Shown here one piece after another: positions 49,288 to 58,900 of a stretch of DNA of 64,000 nt (position 1 is the stretch's first letter; the number at the start of each line of letters is the position of its first letter). The stretch lies in contig VIIQ02000004.1 of assembly GCA_007449985.2 (NCBI GenBank), positions 372,001-436,000 on the forward strand, written 5' to 3'. The notes under the pieces were generated by a model. That model saw nothing but the letters and a program-made list of their open reading frames with translations, was not told where the DNA came from and did no database searches. The translations under genes were made by a program, and so were the position numbers. The stretch is from Desmodesmus armatus. Taxonomy: Eukaryota; Chlorophyta; Chlorophyceae; Sphaeropleales; Scenedesmaceae.

Positions 49288-49986
49288 GCTGCTGATCCGA
49301 TGTTCTGTTGCAACGGTGCCCCTCGTGCCCCTTCAAAACCAGACCAACAAAGACAGAGACAAACAGTTCAACGCAGATTTTTGGTGATATCAGCACACAC
49401 ACTGAAGAGCCCACAACGTGCTTTCGACCTTTTTCGACCTGACAAGACAAGCGTGACGCAAGTGCATTCAGGAAAATCGGGTTTCTGCAGGAAACGTTGC
49501 GTCGACAGGGGCCAGTGTGTGTGATCGCTGCTTCAAGCACGGCAGTTGCAACCGAAAGGGTTCTGGTATGGGCACCAGTTGGGGCGGTCTTTCGATGCAC
49601 AAGGGCCTCAATCATTCAAACGGCGCTCCTGCGCTACACCCGTCGAACAGGCCGCGGTGGGGTTTCGAATGCTCCTCTAGTGATGCATCTGCTGGCAGGC
49701 CCGCCAGGCAGGGGGGGTGCCCCCCCTTTTTCTGGTGGGTGCCTTCCCTGTTGTGGTGTGGTTGCTGCTGGTTTGATCCTGGGGGTGAAGTGCTGTGGTG
49801 GTTGGTGTTGTGTACCGTACACTTGTTGCTCCTGCAGTGCTGTTGTTGTGTCTCGAGCCAGGGTAGCAGTGATGGTCTGCTGCTGCAGTCAGCACACAGT
49901 CACTAGGACAGGACTCTGATAGTGCTGGCTGTGTGAATGCCACCCCTGTGTGCTGCGTGGACGAGGTGTAACACGCCAGCAGGGAC
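49288..49986. other. Upstream region of the Alfin-Tudor gene
   Basis: This is part of the 1.6 kb spacer between the divergent Alfin-Tudor and RNASEH2B genes. It contains a GGGGGGTGCCCCCCC element near 49712-49730 and no supported gene. Confidence 0.4.
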
Positions 49987-50330
49987 TTGGGTCCTCCTCC
50001 CTCTGGCATTGCTTTGCTGCCGACGCAGCTACAAGCCGTGGCACTGCCTCTTTTGTGGAGGGGGGAGACCCCCTCACACTCCCCCCTCAAGAAGTCAATG
50101 CATGGCGCCTCCCTCTGGCGTTGCTTTTGATGCCGACGCAGCGTCTAGCTGTGGCACTGCCTCTTTGGTGGAGGGGGGAGACCCCCTCACACTCCCCCCT
50201 CAAGAAGTCAATGCATGGCGCCTCCCTCTGGCGTTGCTTTTGATGCCGACGCAGCGTCTAGCTGTGGCACTGCCTCTTTGGTGGAGGGGGGAGACCCCCC
50301 TCACCCCCCCCCCCCATCATGGGGTCGATG
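49987..50330. repeat. Minisatellite, three units of about 113 bp
   Basis: CATGGCGCCTCCCTCTGGCG recurs at 50101 and 50214. A diverged first unit begins at about 49987. Each unit includes GGAGGGGGGAGACCCCCTC, which can fold on itself. It lies between the divergent Alfin-Tudor and RNASEH2B genes. Confidence 0.9.
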
Positions 50331-50516
50331 CATGGCCCCAGCTGGAGATCAGACACGTGGTGAAGATGCACTTGCAGCAATGCCCCAAGTATGCAAATTT
50401 CCATGGCAACAGTTCGCACCGTTGATTGTGAAGTATGAGGGACCACCTGTTGATGATTCTTTGCTTGGTTACGTTTTGAAACCTTTGGCCGGCGTCTTCC
50501 TTGCTACAGCCTGAGG

Positions 50517-50948
50517 TCAGCGTGTCACAGGTATAAGTATAAAATCAAGGTCAGGGCAGTCGTGCCACGTCAGGACTGTCGCAGCGTCTCTCGGGTCGAA
50601 CTTGGAACTGAAGCCCTCACCCTGTGCCCGTTGCCTCCCTCGTTTGCGTTCCTTAGGTTTACTTGGCGTTTTTGCACACTCATATGCTGGCTTTCGGCTT
50701 GCGTTGCCGAAAGACAGGAGGCCGTTGAGCACGGTTGCAACGGTGTTACTCTTTTGCTCTTTTTTTTGGGCCACCCCAGTCACTCCGAAGGATCCTGCGG
50801 AATCCTTCTCCGAGGAAAGCCGCCTCATCAGGTTGAATTGGTGCTCGTGTGTCATCATCAACAGCGTGTAGAGCGATTGCTGCCCGTAAAATTTAAACTG
50901 TAGCTTCTTGATCACATCACAGCACCTGTCAAATGGCAAAGCAGACAA
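50517..50948 (-). CDS. Hypothetical 143-residue ORF, antisense overlap with RNASEH2B start
   Basis: An uninterrupted minus-strand frame from ATG 50948 to a stop at 50517. It has an even amino-acid composition (LPFDRCCDVIKKL, MMTHEHQFNLMRRLS, a basic KPKERKRGRQR stretch) unlike the Cys/His-rich shadow frames nearby. No family is recognised. Its first 16 bases overlap RNASEH2B exon 1 in antisense, so either the true start is a later ATG or one of the two models is wrong at this end. It could be an expressed small gene, an exon, or a chance ORF. Confidence 0.35.
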   Translation of the reverse strand: MSALPFDRCCDVIKKLQFKFYGQQSLYTLLMMTHEHQFNLMRRLSSEKDSAGSFGVTGVAQKKEQKSNTVATVLNGLLSFGNASRKPAYECAKTPSKPKERKRGRQRAQGEGFSSKFDPRDAATVLTWHDCPDLDFILIPVTR

Positions 50949-53571
50949 GCAACCGTGTGCTGTTCCTCAAGGGTGTGTATGAAGGTTGAATTGCTATATG
51001 TTCAACTGGATGCTGGTTCGAAACCAACGCGCCTTGAGACTTGCTTGCCCTGCAGGTGAAGCACTTTCAGCTGACGTCCAACCCCATCCCAGCTACCAGT
51101 TGCTGCAACTTCCAAGCCCTGGCACAGGTAAACCAGGTTTGTGAGAACGTCAGCAACGTTTGCTCTGCAAGCTCTGACTCTTATGTGTTTGCAGGCCAGC
51201 AGCAACAGTACATACTCACCAGCAACGGACTGCTAGAGGTCAACAGAGTGCGGCAGGCTGCAAGCAGCTGGTTGGTGGACCAAGCGTTCATATCAGGCAA
51301 GTTGGTAGCGTGTAACTGTCCCGAGTGAGCAGGGCGCAGCAGGTACCACTGGGCACCTTACCAAGGGAGAATCAAGGGAGCTTGCCATTGAACAACAGGC
51401 TTGCAGTTGCATCACATCGATAGCGAAGTATCGTATGCCAAGCAGATCGCAAGTATCCAAGTCCTGGCAGGCTAAGTGCTAGGTGCCCACGATGCTGTTC
51501 AAGCCTGTCTTGAGTATGCAGCAGAGCCAGCATGTGTCCAGCAACTTCCTTTGGTCTTCCCCCGCCTGGCTTGGGTTTTGTCTTGCAGATGGCAGCGCCT
51601 ACCTGGCCACCCCTGTCAACCCTGTGTTGGTGCTGCTGGCGCTGCTGAATGTCATGCCAGACCAGGTGTGTGCAACCTGCTGCCAAAGGCCTGCAGAGTG
51701 TGCTGATGAGTGCTGGGTCCTGTCCCCGCACAATGGTTGAAGGTCAGTTTATTGCACTGTAGCCATGTTGAGCCCCATACCTACACACATACATGCAAAC
51801 ACAGCTAGCTCCACTCAGTGCCCAATCAGCGACCCTTGCTGATAACTGTCGGCACAACATTGTTCTCTGTCGTAACTGCTGAACCCGGTCGGCTGCTGTG
51901 CTGCCCCTGCCCACAGGCGGCCGGCATGTATCAGGAAGTTGAGTCGCTGCTGTGCTGTGAGCAGTGGCCGGACGCCCAACAGCTGCTGCCTCTGGCCCAG
52001 CAGCACCTGCCCTGCATATGTGACACCAAGGCAGTGGACATAGACACCTACTACAAAATCAACACACACAAGGTGAGTGGGTGGATTGTTGTGCTTGGAT
52101 GGGCAACAAAGCTATTACAGTTACAGTGGTTGACTTAGCAAAAACATAGCAACCCACAAGGCCGGAGTCTCATGAGCTATTGCGCCAGAGGCTCATGGCC
52201 TCTTGGGCTATTGCGACGGCTCCAGCATTGTCAGCTGAGCTTGTACACAGGGGAAAACATGCGCCAGTGCCTGCTTGAACGATTCCACTTGTGGAAGCGC
52301 AACCTGCAAGAAGCACATACTGTGTCAACTGACAGCAGCGCTGCTACTGCCCTGCAGGTGCTCGCCTTCCTGCGTGTGTTTGTGCAGCAGTCCCTGTCAG
52401 CCTTCCGAAGCCACTCCTCCAGCAGCATAGCAGGGCTGCCAGATCAGGAGCAGCAGGCCTACGTGGTCAGGTTCATGCGGGAGTATCTCAGCCAAGCTTG
52501 GTTTGACAAGCTGGCCAGCACCTACGATCTGGCACAGCACAGCCTCAGTAAGTGTCCAGCACAGTGCTGTGCTTCCTGCTTGCTACTTGGGCTTGGGGAG
52601 CCTCTTGTGCAGGGAGGGTATTGAGGAAACCTGGGGCATGTCAAGCTGGCAGCACCATTTTCTTTCCTGTTGCATGCATATGCAATGGAGTCCTCCGGCA
52701 TGCATGCATAGAGCTGCATCAGCTGTCCAGTTGGGCGCTCCTCTGCTGTACCAAACAGTGATGGCAGCTTCCTGCAGGGCGCGTACCCAGTTAGCAGATT
52801 CTTCCCCAGCGAGCTGATGATTGTTCGTGCAAGAGCATGCCAGCACAACCAGCTGCATGGGTCGAGCAGGCTGTTTGGTCCCCTTGCACATTTCTGGGCT
52901 GCCGGCTACCCTTCTCTCAGAGAACTGTTGGTCTGTCCCTGTTGCTGCACAGGCACTCAAGACACAAATGTACCTGCAAGCCGATCAGCCGCAGGCAGCC
53001 AGAGTGTGGAGAAGAAACAAAAGGTAATCGAGCTCCAGGCAGCCTGTGGCACAGCAGTATCTACATCCCTCAGCTTCCCACCACAAACACGTCAATGGCC
53101 AAACCATTTCCTTGCCTGATGCAGCTGCCACTGAGCCTGACTGCGAACCTCTTGCTGTATGTTGGGTCGCCCGAGTGACTTATCACATCCACTGCTAGGC
53201 TAGTTGTGTGCCTTGAAGGACCCCTGCGCCTGCTGCTGCCTCTGCCGCTCACCAGGTCATCGACCCCAAACGCAGCAGTGCCTGATCAAACTCCTTGCCT
53301 GACGTAGCTGCCCCTGTGCCTTAGAGGAAATTTCTTGCTGTATGTTTGGTCTGTGAGTGAGTGAGTGAGTGAGTGAGCGAGTGATGAAGCGGGCTGTGTG
53401 CCATGAATGCTGCTCCTGCCGCTACCTCTGCCGCAGGTGATTGACCCTAAGGAGGCTGCACGCAAGAAGGCGGAGGAGTCAAGGGCGGCAACAGCAGCAG
53501 CCAAGCTGCAGAAGCAAGCAGCGGGGTCGAAGAAGATCAGCTCGTTCTTCCAAGCGAAGAAGGCTAGCTGA
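50933..53571 (+). CDS. RNASEH2B: Ribonuclease H2 subunit B
   Basis: Eight exons: 50933-50972, 51056-51127, 51195-51296, 51589-51665, 51917-52072, 52358-52547, 52953-53023 and 53437-53571, giving 280 aa in phase. The N-terminal triple-barrel part reads RVLFLKG, then LLQLPSPGTG, then NGLLEVNRV, SSWLVDQAFISDGSAYLATPV. The helical part follows (QHLPCICDTKAVDIDTYYKI, VLAFLRVFVQQSL). The C-terminus is basic and ends in SKKISSFFQAKKAS, a PCNA-interacting (PIP-like) motif in which the first Gln is replaced by Ser. Subunit B is a structural subunit of the trimeric RNase H2 that removes ribonucleotides from DNA; the PIP motif tethers it to PCNA in the nucleus. Intron 3 uses a GC-AG junction (GCAAGT at 51297). 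Length is close to the animal protein. The call rests on motif pattern and domain order. Confidence 0.88.
53110..53290 (+). repeat. Duplicated intron/exon start before RNASEH2B last exon
   Basis: A diverged copy of the region before exon 8 includes CCAG then codons for VIDPK at 53256, 181 bp before the true exon 8 (VIDPKEAARKK at 53437). The copy hits a stop after a few codons. Confidence 0.85.
53353..53384. repeat. (GTGA)n microsatellite
   Basis: About seven GTGA/GAGT units in the last RNASEH2B intron. Confidence 0.9.
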
Positions 53572-55004
53572 CATGTACAGTTTGCAGCCGTTGACACTTG
53601 GGCAGGTGTGACCATGACGTTTTTTGGTCTGCGAAAAGCAGTGGTGGGCTGTACACCCCTGATGGTTTGCTTGCAATGGTCTGATAGGTGCTTATTTTCA
53701 CAAGTCATGCTGGATGGGTGTGGTGTGCGGGCTTTCAACAGCAGCACACTCAGCAGTGTTGCAGGCTCTCTTTCTTGTGGTGCTGTACCTGTGAGTTGTT
53801 GTGATGGCTGACGGTTGCACGCAGTGCTGGATTATGCGGGCCTGTCCTGGCATTGAGTTTGTGCCCGACTGCACGGCGGCGGTATCAACGCAAGCACGGT
53901 CAAGGTGCTGCAAAATTACTAGGGCTGGTGACATACACATATCACTTCAAGCAAAAGGACGGGCCACCAAAAAAGCACTGTGTGTGACCTACACCTGCTG
54001 CTGCAGCATCGTTGTGTGGGCAGGATGATGGGACCACCACACCCCTGCACTGAGCTGAGCATGTGCTGTGCAAAGCTTGTCACGCATCATCCTGCCAAAG
54101 CACCTGTGCACACCACATTCAGCACATCAGCAGCATGGCGGTTGCAACAGCCACATGGTACTGCTCGTATGCCAAAGATCTCTGCTAGCCTCTGCACCAT
54201 GCATCAACACATGCAATCCATCAGCACACCGCATGATGCACAAAGTCAGATTCCTGCAGGCCCGCAAAATGATCAACACACCTTCAATCACGCGTGAACA
54301 TCCAAACACTCAAACACTTTCTTTATAGGCCGTGTGCTGTATGTGGCCTCAAGACTGCCAGGTTTGCAGAAGTTCCAACACAACCTGGCACACACCTACA
54401 CCGACAACCATCATGGGATGATCTCCTGCAGGGAAAGTGCCGACTCAACCCTCAATCATGGCAATCACAACCACCAACGTGCGTGGCACAGACTTCCTTT
54501 GAATGCATCCATATTCTGCTTGCGCAAGTGCACACCAGGCAGGCTTCCTGCCAACCACATATCCACACGATGTTGGTGCCACCCTCCTCAACATATGCCA
54601 GACATTGAAACAACAAGACATACCAAACTGGCCCACATCTGCTTTTGATCACCGACATTTCCTGCCAAATCATTTGGCAGTCAGGAGGATGTTTGCGACA
54701 AACATCTCAAAACATGCTTGCTTGCGTGCAACATCACCAACTCATGCAGTCCCCCTTAGGCAGGGTCTGGTGAAGAGTACAAGGGAGATGCTGATAGCAA
54801 GAAACATACCAGCAGCACAGCAGTAGTCCCGCTGTGTTGAAGATTATCTAGGCTCAGATTCTGAACAGCCAAACAACGTCAAGACGCACCCATGCTGTAT
54901 GTTGACCATCGCCCATGCATAGTGTTGGGACACCACAATCACTGCAATGACACTGCCAACCACTTCATCTCTGATAATCTCTGGCCATGTGTGCCGCCTT
55001 CGTA
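53572..55004. other. Intergenic region after RNASEH2B
   Basis: Only short ORFs without motifs. Nothing else is supported. Confidence 0.5.
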
Positions 55005-55215
55005 AACCCTGAACCCCAAACCATCAAGCAACCTGCACATTGATGCTGCTGCCGTCCTGCACTCTGTACCCCCAACCCTTCAAGCCACGTGCACGTTGAT
55101 GCTGCTGACGACATGAACCCTAACCCCTCAATTTCCTTCAAACCAGCACACCTTGATGCCACAAGCCGCCCTGAACCCCAAACCCTTTCAGCCACATGTG
55201 CTTGATACTGCTGCC
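55005..55215. repeat. Minisatellite with telomere-like cores
   Basis: Three to four diverged units of about 55-65 bp. Each has an AACCCTGAACCCCAAACC-like core followed by a CACATTGATGCTGCTGCC-like spacer. Confidence 0.8.
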
Positions 55216-55996
55216 ATCAGCACACGCCAAATCACCAACTCAAAGCACACAGCACATCAGCTGAGCAACTGAGCTCAGACATCAGCCTGCAGCTACTCGT
55301 CCAAGTCTGCCGACTGTGAGCCGCAACCTGTTGTGCAGACTGCACTCTGATGCCAAGTGCTCCGGCAACAGACCCAAGTGACTGCTACAGATCTAGCATA
55401 GCAAAATCCGTAAGCAGTCCACCTGGGGAGTAATGTCACAAAGCAGAGACTTCAAAACAGCATGGACAGGACAGTGTGTGTGCGGCTGAAGGTATATGGC
55501 CCACAACAGCATGCTGACGTCTCAGTGACATCGCGCGATCTGGACACCAAACTCAGCAAGGAATGGGACTGCACACTACTGCAGCCCAAACCTCTCTGAC
55601 GATTACTCACAGCCATGTCGATCCTGCTGCCACCAGAACATACCCAAAGATCACAAAGCCCCAAGCAAGCAGCACACACACTTCCAGAGTGTTGCCATGC
55701 TGTACTACAGCTGCCAGCAGGGAGCTATTGCTTGCTGCGCGGAGTGCATGCACATGCCCAGCCCTCACCATAACAGACCCAACCCACCCACGCCGCAACA
55801 CAATAAGAGTAACACGATCGCATCAACAAGCAGTGTGACAGACAACAGCACGCTGCCTTCTAATTGACTGACTGTAGATCACACAGCTGCTGGCAGCTGT
55901 ACCCATATCCCTGCTGTCGGGCGGCAACTGTAGCAGCCCCCAACTAGCACATCGAGCGCTCAGGGGTATAATACCAGTACTGTAACTGTGACAGTT
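55216..55996. other. Intergenic region before the patatin-like gene end
   Basis: No supported gene or RNA. This is likely the 3' flank of the minus-strand phospholipase. Confidence 0.5.
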
Positions 55997-58900
55997 TTAC
56001 AGGGTGGCGTCTGGCATCTGCTCCTGGTAGGGGTCACTCAAGCCGAACACGTAGCAGCGCACAAAGAGTTCCAGGTGCTTCTTGTACTTGTCAGCCAGCT
56101 TGCCACCAATCTGCAGCACAAACGCAGAAGTACAGCAGTGCACATTCAGGGCCTGAGTCATTATTGGCGAGGCTTGCATGCCATGAGCCTCTTTGTGTAC
56201 TGTGTTGTATGTCGAGGTATGTCAGCTGCTGGCCCAGCATGATGCTTGCTTCGCCCCCACCACCACGTTCTACTACCACCACCACATGCTTGGCTCCCGC
56301 CACCACGACTGCACTTGTCGTCAACCTTGCGCACCCGCCTGGCAGATAAAGCCATGGACTTGTCACCATGCAGACGAGTGCAACTGTCTTACAATAGCCA
56401 AGCACCATTCTTTGACTCGACACTGGGATTATCGGCTGCGGCCGGTTATTTCCATTGCATGCTTCGCTTGACGTGCCACAAGCAGCAAGACAGCTTGTGC
56501 CCGTGCTGCCAACTTTACTTGCTGTGGTACTACCAGCTCTCACCAGCTGCCAGTGGTAGCCTACGTTGACAAATATCAAATAAAATGAAATAAAATAAAA
56601 AGAATGAAAGAAAATGAAATAATATAAATTAAACGTATATTATCATCACTTGCTTACCTCCACGTAGTGCTGCATCACGCTGGGGTCATCCATCTTGTCC
56701 AGGGCCGCCATCTCCTCAGCTGTCAGGCAGACTGCTGGGTTGCCGTTGGTGGCAGCGGCGGCAGGGCGCGAGGTGCAGTTGGACTGCTTGAGCTGAATAC
56801 GCAGGTACTGACCACGGGGCACGCGCAGCAGGCCGTCTGTTGTGCACAACATCATGTGAGCAGCAGCAAAGAGTGACAAAAATTGTGATTGGACAGCGAA
56901 GGATATGTGACATAGGTGAGGGCTGATGAGTCGTGATAGTATGTGACCATCAGGCTGCAATGGGCTACAAACGTTAGGGCTTTTTGTGACAGGAGACATG
57001 CTGGTGCAACCTGTGAGGGGGGCGAACCGATTGTGCCATCATGCTGCATCATGATGCTCATGACACTTCAAGACACCAGAATGGAACTTACAGTACAGCA
57101 TGGCCAGGATATTCTCCTTGTCCTCTCCGTTCATGTTCATGGTCAGGCCGATCAGGGGCCCCAGCAGCTGCATGACGTTCACCAGTGGCACATTGCTCTG
57201 CCCTCCCTTCTGGTAAACACTGCAGCTGGTCGAGGTGCCGGTGCCTGACACACAGACAGCACAGCACACCCAAAAAGATCGTTGACTGTTGAAACATGTC
57301 AACCAGCATTCGCTGCCCAATAGCGCTCACACATGCAAGGCAGCGGCATGTTGCTGGGTGCATGGAAAACTCTGCGGTCAGCAACGTATTCAATGTCTGG
57401 CCTGTTGGCCAGAAGTCTTATGCACAGGCACATCCCTGCTTGGGTAGCAATCGCACAAGAACACTGAAGGATGCGGCAGCAGCCTGCTGGGGAAGCCATT
57501 GCCTTGCCGCAACGTGCAGCTTTGTCATTCAAACTAGGGCTGGCAAACTCACCAATGCTGCTCAACCCTAAACACCACCTCACCAACCCTGCTAAACCCC
57601 AAACCATCAACCCTAAACCCAAGCTCACCAATACTGAGGATGGCTGTGTTCGCAACGCTTGCCTCGTGTGCGTCACGGTTGTCTGCCAGCAGCATCATGG
57701 CCAGACCCATCCAGGAGGGGTCGTTGTTGGCCAGTCCCCCATCAATGAACCTGCATGCAGCACCGTTGCAAGGATGATGTTCAGGATGTGAACACACTTT
57801 GTGATCACAGCTTTCACGTCATGAATGGGGTTGTCACAAGTGTAGCATAAGCGGTTTAGTGGACGTAACTTGTCGCAGCAAAACTATACGTAGATGCATT
57901 ATGTATGCATGCATTATGTGTATAATGTGCAAAGCTGAGGCACTTGGCAAGCAAGATACAAGCTGGTCATACAGGTTGGCTTGATGCCATCAAGGTTCGG
58001 AACCGTACCGGATACCTTCCGTGGGCCACATTGCCTGCCTGCCAGCAGCCTCGTTCAGTGGAGTCACCTTCACAGCTGCAGACATGACAATAAACAAATC
58101 AACGCCATGCAGCCCAACACATAGTATTGGGTGTACAGATGTGTTTGTTATTGACCGGGCCCAGTAACTGCCACACCAAACCACAAGGATGGCTACAGTA
58201 TGGTCGCGTGGAGCACGCACATACAGAACAAGGTCAGTTCCAACAGGGACAACACTAATGAACCTCTCAGAACGTGTGATGTGGCCGCCTGGTGACCAGT
58301 GCATGGCTGTTCGCTGCAGTTTTCCTGGCAGCACGTCGAGAGCATCTCATGCCTGGCAACAACAACAGCCTGCGGCTCAATCAAAAACTTACGGGGCAGG
58401 AAGCAGGGTGCTGCACTTGTGGTGCGAGCCACCTCCCAGATCCTGAAGTCCAGGCCCGCCTTCATTTCCATAGGGGGCAGCCACCAGCCATTCTCGTTGC
58501 AGCCCTGCAGTAAAAAAGCGGGGAAACCATGCCAGTCATTTTCAACGCCCTGCAACCTGTCTACAAAGCAATTTGATTTTGTTTGTGAACATACATACAG
58601 CCCGTGACCTTCAAGAGTCAATGCAACATGGCATGTGGGTGTGAATGGAGACCAGGCATGCAGATACGATGCTTAGCCTTCAAGCTTGCATCAACTTGCT
58701 TTCTTGTCATTTTCATGGTCAGTGGCAGACCTGTGCTGCATCGATGAAAGAGTAGGGGTGATGTCCTCAACAGCGACTAGTTTTCATCACTGCATTTAGC
58801 AGTACTGCTGCGCAGCATGCTGCACTGTGCAGATACTATCTGTCTTTGCAGTTTTTTGCAGCTGCATAACTGGCACGGTGTGCCGCATAACCTCAGGTAC

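Noticed and set aside
49987..50330. Possible CRISPR array
   Set aside because: The repeat units are contiguous 113-bp tandem copies without variable spacers, in a eukaryotic context.
50990..51040. GGTTCGAAACC resembling a tRNA B box
   Set aside because: No A box, no acceptor stem and a mismatched T stem. It lies in RNASEH2B intron 1.
56164..56569. His/Thr/Pro-rich ORFs near the patatin 3' end
   Set aside because: They lie in the intron between the last two patatin exons and derive from CCACCACC-type low complexity.
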